Shown here: piece after piece, positions 30,373 to 41,815 of the stretch
How positions within the stretch are numbered: position 1 is the stretch's first letter
Layout of the letters: every line of letters begins with the position of its first letter
Source: Shinisaurus crocodilurus
Taxonomy: Eukaryota > Chordata > Lepidosauria > Squamata > Shinisauridae
DNA: 64,000 bases
Assembly: GCA_021292165.1 (NCBI GenBank)
Contig: CM037879.1
Coordinates: forward strand, 114,568,359-114,632,358
Direction: 5' to 3'
Notes under the pieces: generated by a model
The model's database searches: none
Told to the model about the DNA's origin: nothing
What the model saw: the letters and a program-made list of their open reading frames with translations, nothing else
Program-made: the position numbers and the translations under genes

Positions 30373-30548
30373 AGGGGTGAATCTACAACCTATGAACCTG
30401 ATCTTTCAAGAGAAGTGCAACCCCATCCAAAACAGAGCTGAGCCCCAATTCCATTGGGTTAAAATTCAGGTTGTTCACCCTTATCCAATCCATTATTGAT
30501 ACCAGTCATTGATTCAGAACATCAGCAGTGTCCTTGGTTTATGATGGA

Positions 30549-30568
30549 AAGGAGAGAGAGAGAGAGAG
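30549..30568. repeat. (GA)n microsatellite
   Basis: About nine GA units. Confidence 0.9.
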
Positions 30569-30690
30569 TTGAGTGTCGTATGCCTACTGGTGACATTGAA
30601 CTCCAAAGACCCATACAACCTCCCCAATGGTTTCATGCAGATGTCAAGTAGTACAAGGGACAAAATAGAAACCTACAGGGCACCATAGGC

Positions 30691-31048
30691 CATGGGTGGG
30701 CAACCTCGGGCCCAGGGGCCAAATCCAGCCCTCAAGGGATCCCATTCCAGCCCTCCAGGATTTCCCAGATAGTCATGTCCCAGTCCCTTTCCCCGCCTTT
30801 CCACCAACCGGTAATCATTTGGTGGTTTCCCAGCATTTGTACAGTTTCCTCCCATTCTTAAAGGCTGGGATGCCTCTCCTCAGGCCTAGTTATGGGCAGT
30901 AAGAACCTTAAGCTACAATGTGCTTGCATTTTTGGTATTTTGGCCTTGCCTCTTTTGCCTTTGGCCCCACTCAGCACTGGAATGTGGCCCCCAAGACCTT
31001 TTCCAAATTGAATTTGGCCCTCAGGCTGAAAGAGGTTCTCCACACCTG
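30691..31048. mobile_element. Non-autonomous hAT element, family B, copy 2
   Basis: Starts catgggtgggcaacctcggg and ends gaggttctccacacctg; flanks ccataggc and tcagaggc agree at 6 of 8. Interior aligns with 7489-7856 along its length. Confidence 0.75.
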
Positions 31049-32423
31049 TCAGAGGCTAATGGCCAAGGTATCAAAGAGCAGTCCCTCAGTACCAGTGAGA
31101 AGACATTACATGAGCAGCGCATGTGGTAACAAAATACTACAACTTCTTTGGGGAAGAAGAAGGGGATAAGAAAAAAAGTGCATTTAAAAATCCCACTTTT
31201 GTAAATTGTGCCAAACTTAGAGATGTCAAATTTACACTGAAAGATTTAAGGCTTTCATTCTTTTAGTCCTCTTTGCCAAATTGGTATAATGGCCATTCCA
31301 GATAATAAGGAACCATTGTGGAGAACAGTTGAACATTTAGGGTTGGCAGTGTCTGGGCTTTTGGTGACCTTAGCTCGCTAGGAAGCTAATCCAATTGCAA
31401 GGTCGCTATGAAAATGCCAGGGTTTCAAAATGCCAGGGCTTATTATTTCCTTGAAAATAACACATCATAGAAGACACAGGGATTGTGTCCCTGGCCCAAA
31501 AGACATTGCAGGGGTGGAAATGTGCTTTGTCTTCCAGTCATGGAATGCAATCTAATAGATGTTCACACAGACAATGAGTGCATAACATATGAACACATGA
31601 GCTTCATAATAATTTTATGGCTCCAAGATTATCCTATATGCTGAATTCCTGTTCATGTACCGTTGCAGATGACCTTTCTTTGAAGTTGGTACTTTTGATA
31701 CAGACAACACTGACTGATAACTTTTGATAAACAATGTTTGTATTGTAATACTGCTCTGGACAAGAAAGGATTCTTCTTGTTGAAGAATATTTGATGCAAT
31801 CTGACTCCAATGTGCACATGTAGAAACTGCTCTACTCAGTGACTACAATAGTATCATGCATATCAACAGGGCAGGTCCCTATTTGTGATCCCAATGTCCA
31901 GTTTGAGTCATGTCTGCAGCAGAAGCCCACGGCAATGTTTGCTGTAAATATATATGTGTATGTGATTCAAGAGGATCCTTTCCCATTATTTATTAAAATA
32001 TACAGATTTTCTTTCTGCCAATGTCACCATAGAATTTTGCTTAACAAAATCTATCTTCCCCCCTCCAGTTATTCTTAAATGAATTTTCCTTGCAACAGTG
32101 GGTGCCTGCATCTCTACAAATACAATTAGGACAAGGAATGTCAATAAGATAAAATGTTTTAGTTTATTACCCCTGGGAAAGCTTAATTAAAATCAATAAA
32201 GAAAATTCACATGCGAAAAAGAGTTTCAAATACATCTGATATTCTCCACCCCACCACAAGATGTTTAGATATCTATATTTTCCTTACAATTTGAATGGAT
32301 CAAGATATCTTATTTATACCATGGGGCACAGGCAGGTGGTTAGAGAAGATTACTCTATTCCAAAAGAGTGTACATTTAATACCTCCACTGTAGAAAAAGT
32401 GGGGACTTAATCTATAGCAGCCT
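31049..32423. other. Unassigned sequence
   Basis: About 1.4 kb, AT-rich, no exon or clear repeat recognised. Confidence 0.4.
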
Positions 32424-32543
32424 TCCCCAACCTGGTGCACTTCAGGTGCTTTGGACTTCAACTCCCATCAGCCCCAGTCAGCATGGGCAAGGGTCAGGAA
32501 TGCTGGGAGTTGAAGTCCAAACTGTCTGGAGGGCACTATAGGT
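32424..32543. mobile_element. Palindromic MITE ('aactcccatcagcccc' family)
   Basis: ccttccccaacctggtgcac, ttcaactcccatcagcccca; right half tgctgggagttgaagtccaa, ctgtctggagggcac. Arms of about 55 bases. Confidence 0.75.
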
Positions 32544-33272
32544 GGAGCCAAGAGGACACCATAAGCAGAACAGTCTTTTGAATCCCCAGCAGACAGAAAC
32601 CATATAGGGATGGGCAAACAAGCCAGGATTCTCTGAACATCATCTCGCCGCTCAGCTTGTGCCCAGTTCCCATTTGCATTAGCAATTGCTGTTCACTCTG
32701 CGCGAACGGGAAACTTGTGCAAATTGAACAGTGATCGAATAGGAGATTTGTGCAAGTTTCCCCCAAAATGTCCTAAATTGCACACCTTTCCTCCATAGAC
32801 TAAAGCAGCGGGGCTGATTCAGTCTATGGAGAAAATGTGCACAAATTTGCCTAAATCAAACGGAATCGGGAACAAGATTAATGCAAGCATGTCTTCAACA
32901 ATTTACGAGTATTTTTGGCAGACGTGTTCGTGCCCACACTCACGTTCAGAGCTTTGAAAATGGCACACTCACATGTTTTGTGAGGAAGAATGAAATTCTC
33001 ATACATCCCTCACCACATACAGAGAACATTGCACAAATGAGAACTTTAAGATCATGAGTGCAAAGCAGTGGGGTGGAATCCACACAAAAGCATTCCTTTG
33101 GACCCACATTCTCCTATTCTAGCAATAAGCCATGTTACTCAGAAAAGGGAACTGAGGCAACTAACTTTAAGATCATGAGAGCAAAACAGTCGGAAGGAAT
33201 CCTCACTGCCACACAAAACAACAACAACAACAAATAATAAGGAAAATTAAGGGGGAAAGGGGAAATGAATGA
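32544..33272. other. Unassigned sequence, possible worn DNA transposon
   Basis: Between 32606 (tagggatgggcaaac) and about 33010 (ctcatacatccctca) the ends are weakly inverted, which could mark an old hAT. No duplication is visible. An (AAC) run at 33218-33232. Confidence 0.35.
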
Positions 33273-34044
33273 CAGGGATGGGGACTCGGACTCGGGGACT
33301 CGACTCGTGAGTCGGACTGAGTCCCCCCTCTGACTCAACTCGGACTCAAGTCCCAATATTTTTAATGGGACTCGAGACTCGACTCGGGACTCGAGACCAA
33401 GGGCTCTTCAACATCCCTGGGCTGTGCCAGAAGGAGTGGAGAGGAGTGCGATCGCCGGTGAAGAGTAAGGGTGAAATTGTGATGAGACCTCACCGTTCCA
33501 GAATGGGGGGGCAAACATTTAGAAAAAATCGTGTTCCTCAAATGCAACATGGATAGGTTTTAGGAAGTACAGCAAGTTTATTTTTTAAAATCATTTTCCT
33601 AAAATGCAACCTTTCAGACATTCTGGGTTTGGCTGCCTCTGCCTGCCTGTTTGGGGTTCCCTGCCTCCTCTGCCTGCCTGGTCTCTTCTTAACCAGTTCC
33701 ACAGTTTGAATTGTCCAAGACAAAGGCCTCTGCCTGCCTGCTTTGGGGTTCCCTGCCTCCTTTGCCTGCCTGGTGATTTTGGGTTTGTCTGCCTGGTCTG
33801 TTCTTGCCAAAATCAGTTGCAGAGTTTTGAAATAAAAAGGCACACTTGTGCCTAGAATTTATTTAAGCCACATATCTGAAGTAGCCTTATTTTGTTGGGG
33901 AAAAACCCCATTGATTTTAATAGGGACTCGTGGAGTCAGCTTTGGGATCCACCATTTTGGATCAAGGACTCGGACTCGAGACTTAGGTCCAAAGACTCGT
34001 GACTCGACTCGTGACTCGAAACCAAGGACTCTTCAACATCCCTG
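33273..34044. mobile_element. Non-autonomous hAT element, family E (ACTCG-rich), copy 1
   Basis: Starts cagggatggggactcgg and ends ggactcttcaacatccctg; flanked by perfect 8-bp repeats atgaatga (33265-33272 and 34045-34052). Both subterminal regions are dense in ACTCG/CGAGT pentamers (33285-33410 and 33920-34030), and the middle has repeated ctgcctgcct units. The copy at 42833-43514 matches it throughout, except for a ~150-bp interior segment at 33410-33570 that is replaced there by a shorter one. Non-coding. Confidence 0.93.
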
Positions 34045-34052
34045 ATGAATGA

Positions 34053-34949
34053 GAACAAATCAAGATAAATGTTAAACTGTTTGGTGAGTCCCCCCCCTTC
34101 CCCATGAATGTTCTCAATCATCAATACCACAAGTTTAAAAAAGAGAAACTTCTTTAAACATTAAAAAAAAAAATTAAGAACCAATGAGGGCACCACAGAA
34201 AGCAAAATTAACACCCTCTCATGACTTACATACAAACACACACACACTCATTCTCACACCACTATGGCTCAAGAAGGAGATCATGAGAGGGAGTTTCAGG
34301 GCTGTTAAATGTGTCTTTAATACCTGACCTGTCACATGGTCTGACAGCTCAGGCAGCAAACAATATCTATGGGTTGATGTCAGATCCCCTCATGAGCTGC
34401 AGTAGAACAAACAGAGCTTGCACTTATTGGGGCTTTTAGTAATCTTCGTAACTCCAGGAAAACCTAGGAGCTGAGAAAATGAAACTTGCTGCTGCTGCTG
34501 CACAGACATGCCACATACAAGCCTTTTACCAAAATTAAATGAAAATGATGATTGGTCAGTGGGCACCCATCACCACAGCTCCTTGTTTGGTTAAATTGAT
34601 GGTCCTGATTGGCTCTGTGGAATCAGATCAGGTCCACATATGGGAGTGAGGCTGAGAAGACTTCTTGGACACTCTGCTGCCTCACTACCTCTGACTCACA
34701 TTGAAAACAACAAAATGTGTAGAAACTATAGGGGAATATTCTGAGCATATGCACCCATCACACATGCTCAGAACATTCTCCTTGTTCTATGGCACTCACC
34801 TAAGATAGATGCCATTTTTTTTTAGGCAAGGGATTCAAGTATGCATGGTGAGGAGGTTATTATGGCTCAACAGGTAGTTTTGTGAACTTTCCCAGTGGTC
34901 GTCAAACTGGGAACCTTAATAACCTCCTCACCATTCTTCCAGTAGAGCC
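34053..34949. other. Unassigned sequence
   Basis: No gene or repeat was recognised, apart from a short CA run near 34238-34248 and an A-run near 34163. Confidence 0.4.
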
Positions 34950-35111
34950 CATCCAATACAGCTGGTCTCTAAGTGGCAGCCACCGCTTGTTCAGCAGTGG
35001 ACCCTTGATTATGGAATGCCTTTCCTAGGGAGGCTTGCCTGGTGCCTACTTTAATGTTGTTTGGCACCAGTTGAAGATCTTTTTTATTTCGAGGCTTTAA
35101 AAGTATCTTCT
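34950..35111 (+). pseudogene. L2 ORF C-terminal scrap
   Basis: The stretch gattatggaatgcctttcct agrees with the L2 'LWNSLP' block by position (compare 19500-19530), followed by ggcttgcctggtgcctactt and a Phe/Leu-rich tail. Translation is broken. Confidence 0.45.
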
Positions 35112-35207
35112 AACAGCACAATCCAGTGCATGTCTACTCAGTAAGCTCTATTGAGTGCAATACAATAGGAGTTACTCCCAGGTATTTGGGTGTAGGATTG
35201 CAGCGTT
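35112..35207. repeat. Short MITE-like repeat ('ctgcaatcctatgc' family)
   Basis: gcacaatccagtgcatgtct ... ggagttactcccaggtattt ... gtgtaggattgcagc, in inverted order relative to 17482. Confidence 0.6.
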
Positions 35208-35329
35208 AATCTCTACATTTCTCTGTGATTGCATGGTGGGTGTGTTTTTAGCTCCACAAGGATTATTTTGTGGCCCTGTGTATTAAATTATATGATTGTG
35301 GCAGAAATAGCGTCCATCTCAGCTCTGAT

Positions 35330-35435
35330 ATGCTGGTTTTGTTCTGTTTTTGTGCTGCTCTTTTAATTTGTTGTAATTATTTATTGCCCAGAAACCCCTG
35401 ATTCTGGGAAACAAATAAATGTAATAAATAAATAA
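35330..35435 (+). mobile_element. L2-type 3' end
   Basis: ttgttgtaattatttattgc, ccagaaacccctgattctgg stem, then aaacaaataaatgtaataaa tail. It continues the L2 scrap at 34950 after an interruption by a MITE. Confidence 0.55.
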
Positions 35436-35841
35436 AATCCTAAAGTCACTGCCACAGAAGAATAATAGTTTCCACTTGAATGAAGGCCTCAGATTATGAT
35501 CTCAGGCTAAGAATCCTGTAGGAAGAAGAGGTACAATACTTCAGTTATTCTAGTCCTGGATCATTCAAGTGAAGACTAGAACTTTGATTTCTGCCTTGAA
35601 ACTTTTCTAATAACTTTTGAGTAGTAACGATGGGCCTGAGTAGTCTGTTGCCTTGTCAATCACTAACCAGCATCAGAGATGAGACAGCAATACCTCTGCT
35701 TAGGGTTCATTCAAGGTCAGGCATCCTGTGGAAAGCTAATGGAGGACAGGGATAGAAGGTATTCTGATGTCCTATTGTCAATTTTTCTAAGCTCACCTGT
35801 TTGTTTTTTTTAAAAAAGGTGAAATCTCCCCAGCACTTTAA

Positions 35842-35868
<27 letters not shown>
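35842..35868. repeat. (TG)n microsatellite
   Basis: About thirteen TG units. Confidence 0.95.
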
Positions 35869-35872
<4 letters not shown>

Positions 35873-37359
35873 CAGCAACATTTGGTTGAGCTTCCTGTGG
35901 AGAGTTCCCACACAAAATTTGCTGCTTCTCAGTTGGAAGTCAAGTGAGTGAAAAATTGCAATATAGCAAAAGTAAATATAATATTTTTTTTCAATACGCT
36001 GTATAAACAAATTTCACACAGAGAAAGGCTGTGTTATTTCAAAAATAAGATTGAGACACTGGAGGGACACCTTTTCATCAAAGCACTTTTTATCCTGTGC
36101 TATAGTCCTCTAGTTGTGTCATGCTTTTGAGTGCCTCACAGGGGAAAAGAGAGTTAGTTGTGCATGTGTTTTTTCCTTCACATGAGCAAATGATTCAGTC
36201 AGTTAATATTTTGTCTAAGGTAATTTTTCTCCTTAAAAAAAATGTAGTGAAGTGTTTATTGGCTTCTAGGCATTTTCAGGCAAGATGTGAACAATCACAT
36301 GCATTCGAATTTGGGAATGGCTGTGAGAATATGACTATGAAATTACTAGGCACAATCTTGCTTGTACAGAATAGCATTCAGAGCTGCTCTACTGGAGGCA
36401 GAAGTCACTCCACGCTGCCACCAGCCCACTGCCAAGTGGGCCACATCAAAGCCAGGCCACCAATTCTAAGGCTGGCATTTCTAGGCTTTTTGCACAGGCC
36501 AATGGTGCTGATCTGTTTCCAAGAAAAGCCAGAGTAGACCTGCAGTGACTGCCTAGCATGGAGCCACCCTAGCACAGGATCAGAGCAGATGGCTCTGCAA
36601 ACTCCTATAGGTTAATTCCACATGCGTATCTGAGCTGTGGCCATGCAGCTTTACACACACTATATTCCTCCTAAAGCTTTTACAGAATTTACATACTTTA
36701 TGCCTCAAACTGTTTGGAACAAATCAATTTCAAACCATAGGTAATGAAGCTGGCTTGTTTCAGCAATCCATAGTTAAGATTAACCACAGTTTAAACTTCA
36801 GATGTTACACTAAACTGTGGTTAATAAAAAATGGATGTCAAAGCTTCTAATCTCTTCATAGCTGTGCTGGAGGAAATGGGGAAATAGGCAAGCAAACCAA
36901 AGGTTTCCATCAAAACTTGTTCCCATCAAAGTAGACTATGGTTTCTCATGACATCTGAATTCAGCCTGTAGATGGGCATGGCATGAGTTTGGTAATGCCT
37001 AAGATAACCCATGTCATATGGGAGCCAAGTGATTGGTCCATGCAGTGTCTCTGATTGGCTCAGACACTACAGACAGTCTCAGGTATGCCTGTGTGTGGGG
37101 ACTCTTCCAGGGTTTTTCTAGTAGGCAGTCATATCTAGGGTTTAGCCTGTGAACTCTTATGTGTGGAATTTCTGTTGTTGCACAGGGCTGGGAATCCTTA
37201 TGCAACTATCTTTGCATATACAAAGATATACAGGTCCTGGTATATACAGGTGAAGGTGTGTGTGTGTGTGTGTAAGGATGATAAATGCCCCATGTTGTGT
37301 TTTTCTCCTGTGTACTGTTATGGCTGACTGGTAGAACTGAACCCAAATGTTTCAGAAGA
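35869..37359. other. Unassigned sequence with a small inverted repeat
   Basis: ttaaccacagttta near 36780 and taaactgtggttaa near 36812 form an inverted pair, and ccataggtaatgaa / gactatggtttc may extend it, so an old foldback element could lie at 36720-36960. A TG-run is at 37256-37273. No exon is seen. Confidence 0.4.
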
Positions 37360-38430
37360 CAGGGCCGGTGCTACCATTAGGCCAACTAGGCGGCTGCCTA
37401 GAGCGCATGGCTAAATGGGGTGCAGAAACCACACCAAATCAGAAGCCTCCCTGGTTTTTCCCCCTTCGCTTCGCTTCTTTCTCCGTGTGCCCCTCTCTTC
37501 TTCTGTTTTTGTTGTCCCCAGGCTTGCTTGCTCTTTCTTTCTTTCTTTCTTTCTTCTTCCCCCCTCTCTCCCCCTCCTCCTTTTCTTTCCCCGCTGTGGC
37601 TACTTCGGCTCTCTCCTTTTTTTCGCCGTCCTCCTGCTGCCGCTGCTGCCGCTTGCCCGACTCCTGTTTCTTTCACAAGTGGGTCTCTTTAGCAAAGCTG
37701 CTTTCTTGTACAGCACATGGGGCGATAAGGGGAGGGGAAGAGGTGGGCGATTAGGGAGGGAGGTGGTGGCGGCGGCAGCGCTGGAGGAGGTGGGTGGGGG
37801 GGTGGGGAGGGAGGGAGGCAGAAAGAGAGAGGGGATAACCAGAGTGAACTCTCCCCAAGCTGAGGAGCCCCCACCCCTAGCCAGGGAGAATGCTAAAAGG
37901 AGTGGGGGTGGGGGAGGAGGAGGAAGGGGGGCTGGGGGAGCAAAAAAAATTAATAATATTTTTTTATTTAATAATAAATATCAGAAGCAAAAAATAAACC
38001 AGAATTTTGCATGCACGCGAAAGTAGAAATTGGAGAGGGTGGGGGGGGGAGAGGAGCTTGCAGGAGAGGAGATGGGGTGTGGGGGGGGGAAGAGGAGAGA
38101 TTTTGCACATACACACAAAAAAGAAGGTAGAGGGGGAGGGGAACAAAAAGAAGAGAGAGAGAGAGAGAACGAAAGAGAGAGAAGGGGTAAGAAAAGAAAA
38201 GGAGAGGGGGGGGGAGAAAGAGAGGGAAGACAGACCAGAGAATCCCAGTGATCAAATATGCTAAGGAGGAGGATAATAATTTATTATGATAATAATTTTT
38301 TTAGGTTTTGCCAATTGACTTTTATTTCATAATGGGCATAGGGCTGGAGGGAGGGAGGGCTCAAGTGGGAAGGGGGGGCGCTAAATATCTGATCTTGCCT
38401 AGGGCACCAAACTGCCATGCACTGGCCCTG
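37360..38430 (+). mobile_element. Non-autonomous hAT element, family A, copy 3
   Basis: Starts cagggccggtgctaccatt and ends atgcactggccctg; perfect 8-bp flanks tcagaaga (37352-37359 and 38431-38438). Its ends match copies 1 and 2. The interior has a long pyrimidine-rich tract (37490-37690), a G-rich tract (37730-37960), a short AT-rich stretch and a long purine-rich (GA) tract (38030-38235). Frames of up to 203 codons are low-complexity translations of these tracts, not genes. Confidence 0.94.
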
Positions 38431-38556
38431 TCAGAAGACATCTTTTTCTCACCCCAACTAGAAAAAGAAGGCAATTTTCCAGCATCTTCTCTGAATTTCT
38501 GAATAGTCTCCTCCATATTTTTTTATTATGGCAGCTGTCATTCCCCCCTGCTAATG

Positions 38557-38860
38557 CTACAGAATGATACTAGGACTGGGACATTGTGGAGGTTGCAAAA
38601 TGGTGGACTGGCTGCCAACACAGTTGATGCTGCTACTTGCAGCAGCAGCAATACAAAAATAAAAAGATCCTTTGGGGGGGGGAAGGAGTTGTGCTTCTAC
38701 TACTGCTAAGAGTGGGCTCTCTCTCTCCCTGCCCCTCAGAAACGGTTGAAGAATTTCTCCTGTCCCTGGAGAAATCTGGTAAAATGGTCCCCTAATCCCT
38801 CTGCCCACAAGTAAGGAAGGGAATTGGAAGAGGCCATTTGCGCACACAGCTTTGGGTTAG
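38557..38860. repeat. Unclassified dispersed repeat, family D copy 2
   Basis: Aligns with 13290-13550: gccaacacagttgatgctgc, caatacaaaaataaa, tgaagaatttctcctg and ggccatttgcgcacacagct. Lacks the left part of the other copy. Confidence 0.5.
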
Positions 38861-39039
38861 AAAGATGCTCTGTGGTGTGTGTGGTTCTAATTAAGAGTCC
38901 TAATTCTGGTTGCTTCCCCTCTTTTTGCGTCTGACACGACTGTTGCTGGCCAGGCATGCAAAAAAGTGACACTTAGGGCTTAATCCTCCCATTTTCTTGC
39001 TAGGATTCAAACTTGTCTTTCTTGTTTGATCTTAGTCTA

Positions 39040-39510
39040 ATTTAATTGTATGCATTTTTCAGTACCACCATATACACATAGCTTTCTAGGCCGTTTACAA
39101 AGTTAAAAACAAAGTAAAACAACAATATGAACATAAATCATACAAGCATAGAAGAGGCAGATAAAAAATAGAGTGAAAAGTCAGAGTTTAAAATGATCAA
39201 GGTGTTTCAAATGCTTGGTTGAAATAAATACAGTCTTTGGTACCCAAAAGGTAACAAAGTTCATGCCAGGCAAGCCTCTCTGGGGAGGGCATTCCACAGT
39301 TGGGTCACCACAGCTGAAAAAGCCTTGTCTCTTATTGAGACGTACCTCCCCCTCCATACCTTCTTACCAGTGAACTATGTCAGACAAAGGCTTCAAAAGC
39401 ATATGGGAAAATATTATGCTCCTGCAAATCTCCCCTTACAGGTTTGTGATCTGTTCTGTTGGGTTTAGACAGAGGTGTGAATCGAACCAAGGTATTAGCC
39501 AATGGCCTTA
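39040..39510 (-). mobile_element. LINE 3'-end fragment (L2/CR1-like)
   Basis: On the minus strand it ends near ctttgtaaacggcctagaaa with a pyrimidine-rich 3' UTR; upstream, the plus-strand segment gggagggcattccacagttg is the reverse of an L2 'W.SLP'-like coding end. Worn. Confidence 0.5.
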
Positions 39511-39629
39511 ACACAGTCATGAGCAGTCTTTGTGTGTGAGTGGTATATAGCTGGATTTGAAACTCTTATGGTGCAAGGATCCCTGGAGTCTATCTATTTT
39601 GGTGCTCTTACTCTCTGTGCCACAGTGGT

Positions 39630-40020
39630 TGCTACTGTGGAAGGCCCTTCTCTTGGCACTGCTGCCACTGGAGGCACGTTTGATCAGGACATGATGGAAG
39701 GCCTTCTCGGTGGCTCCTCTCAGGCTGTGGAACTCCCTGCTGTGGGAGGCTAGGTTGGCTTGGCTTTCCTCTCTGCTGTCCTTCTGCCGGCAGGCAAAGA
39801 CATCTTTATTCAAGCAGGCTTTTTCCATGTAAGCTGGTCTGTTGGGTTGGGTGCTGTTTTTATTCTTTTGTCATTGTGTTTTCTCAATTGTGTTGTTAAT
39901 GTATTTGTTTTATGAGTGTTTTAACCAAGTTTTTTTAATTTAAAAAAATGGTTTTGATTATTGTTAGCCACCTTGAGTGCCATTTTTTGGTGGAAAAGTG
40001 GGGTATACATCAAATAAATA
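39630..40020 (+). mobile_element. L2-type LINE C-terminus and 3' UTR
   Basis: gctgtggaactccctgctgt corresponds to the L2 'LWNSLP' block, followed by tgccggcaggcaaagacatc ('RQAKT'), ttcaagcaggctttt, a T-rich 3' UTR, and the terminal gccaccttgagtgccatttt ... aaagtggggtatacatcaaa stem and ATAAATA tail. Frameshifted and non-functional. Confidence 0.65.
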
Positions 40021-40059
40021 TAGTTGTATAAATAATTGTAGTGTCCCTGTGTCTGGTGG

Positions 40060-40180
40060 GGTAGTATGAATATCATGAGGACTTTTCCCGCCACTATGTT
40101 AATTGCTGTAAACCGCCCAGAGAGCTTCGGCTACTGGGCGGTATAAAAATGAAATAAATAAATAAATAAATAAATAAATA
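40060..40180 (+). mobile_element. LINE 3' tail, 'cccagagagcttcggct' subfamily, copy 1
   Basis: taattgctgtaaaccgccca, gagagcttcggctactgggc, ggtataaaaatgaaataaat, then an AAAT run. The stem cgcccag...ctgggcg is intact. A second copy is nested in the hAT at 63290-63400. Confidence 0.65.
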
Positions 40181-40427
40181 TGTTGGGTTGACTGTACTGC
40201 ATCCATTTATGGCTCACATAGGGCACTGTTTTTTCCATGACTGGTGTGTGCCAGCAGTATCGCCATGGTCACTGGAGGAGTGGATGGCAAATTTGCTATA
40301 TTATCTGTATCTTGGAGTGCTGTTGCTTTCTTGCTGCTGGGTTGCACAGGATCCCACAACGCAATACTGATGTTATGTTTGGTGTAAGCTGGTTGCCAGC
40401 TCTCCAGGATCATAGGATTTCCTGGCT

Positions 40428-40480
40428 CAGCTGCAACCCTAACAAACTTACTTGGGAGTTAGCCCCATTGAACTTTGTCC
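40428..40480. repeat. Short MITE-like repeat, partial
   Basis: ctgcaaccctaacaaactta, cttgggagttagccccattg, aacttt. Confidence 0.5.
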
Positions 40481-41203
40481 AGGCTAGGTTAACTGAGGAA
40501 CCAGACATTTAAAAAACAAACAAACAACAAACCCTACTGTCATATCCTACAACCTGGTTTTGTATTCCTATTAAGTAACCTGCTTGGCAAACATATTTTG
40601 AAGCATGATAATGTACACAACGCATGTAAATAGTAGGTAGGGTAAACAATATTTCAACTTAGCTTACTTTTGTCTTCTGTTATCACATGAATCAATGTTT
40701 GGAATGACTATTTTTTTTCTTTTTAACGCATAGAAGGTCTACAAAAAATAAATGCACTGCTCTATGCTTACAAAATAGTATTTCAGTGCAGCCACCTACT
40801 AAGATAACAGTATAATGTTGATTATATTAGTTCTCACTTAAGCACACATTAGCACAAATATTCCACTGTCAAAACACATTGAGCTCAACAAACTACACAT
40901 CACTGTAAACATGTGTCAAATTTCTTCAAAGAACCCCAGAGTCAAGACACTGACTCTTTTGAAAAAATAATTAACACAGAGACACAAATGTTTCCCTATG
41001 CTAGGGTGGGAGGAGATAATGGTAGACCTCCACCTCAAGAAAATATTTCTCCCTAAGTGTTACGCCGAAGGAAATGAATAACTTAGTAGTTGTATTAAAG
41101 AATATAAAGGACACAACCCATCACTAAGTTTATCACACAGCTCTACAGGGGATTGTAGCCCCAGGCAGTGCATGTGTACGCAGAGTGAAGAAACTTATGT
41201 GGT
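40481..41203. other. Unassigned sequence
   Basis: AT-rich, no gene or repeat recognised. Confidence 0.4.
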
Positions 41204-41300
41204 TACAGGGCTCACCCTACCATTAGGCAGAATGAGTCAGCTGCCTCAGGCAGATGCTGCTGGGGGTACAGGGAATGGTGATGAGGTGTAGGAGCACAGA
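41204..41300. mobile_element. Possible hAT end fragment
   Basis: cagggctcaccctaccatta followed by gtcagctgcctcaggcagat resembles a CAGGGC...-type hAT terminus related to family A. No partner end was found. Confidence 0.35.
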
Positions 41301-41409
41301 TCTGTGTGGGCCACAGACCCTATCCCTAAGCTAGCCTGCTCCCTTCAGGAGGAAACTGCCCCATCTACAGTGTTGAAATAAGATTCAACTACCAGTCCAA
41401 TCATAGCAT

Positions 41410-41810
41410 AGTCATCATCATCAGGCGATCACTCGTGACCGAGTAAGATTGTCTTCCAGGATAAAAATTTACAAAAAGGAGATTTTAAAAGGAGGAAATT
41501 CTAAAGAAAATTGTGTAGACTCTAGCGATGGGTCCATAAGTGACTGTGGAGGCCAATTCTAGATCCACACACAGCTTCCCACAGTGAGGACACAGGTTAC
41601 CAGATGGAAGATGGTCCTGTAAAGGATTCATTTGACGTGCTTTTCGCTTAGCACGTTTCTCCCTTTCACCTTGCACTCGGGCTTCTAAAGTCCATAGAAC
41701 CTTTGTGAAAGGCCAACCTCCAGTTAGATCGTTCATGGGCCAGAGCTTCCCAGTTTTCGATGTTTATATTGCATTTTTTTAGATTAGCCTTATGAACATC
41801 TTTAAACCTC
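41410..41810 (-). pseudogene. LINE-type ORF C-terminal fragment with zinc-finger-like CPHC
   Basis: On the minus strand the sequence upstream of 41736 reads through NIEN.EALAHE-like codons into NWRLAFHKGS-like sequence, and the frame 41736-41485 gives EARVQGEREKRAKRKARQMN and LCPHCGKLCVDLELASTVTY. A WE..A..R..WR block followed by a basic stretch and a CPHCGK..-type C2H2 half-finger is seen at the C-terminus of some vertebrate LINE polyproteins. The second half of the finger is lost. Which clade it belongs to is not clear. Confidence 0.45.
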
Positions 41811-41815
41811 TTATA

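Noticed and set aside
32606..33010. Possible hAT with tagggatg/catccct ends.
   Set aside because: The end match is short and no 8-bp duplication is visible, so it is mentioned only as a possibility in the unassigned stretch.
36121..36537. A 138-codon frame on the plus strand.
   Set aside because: No known motif and no supporting context; treated as chance.
37415..38026. A 203-codon open frame on the plus strand.
   Set aside because: It lies within the hAT at 37360-38430 and is a low-complexity translation of pyrimidine-rich and G-rich tracts, with overlapping frames on both strands.
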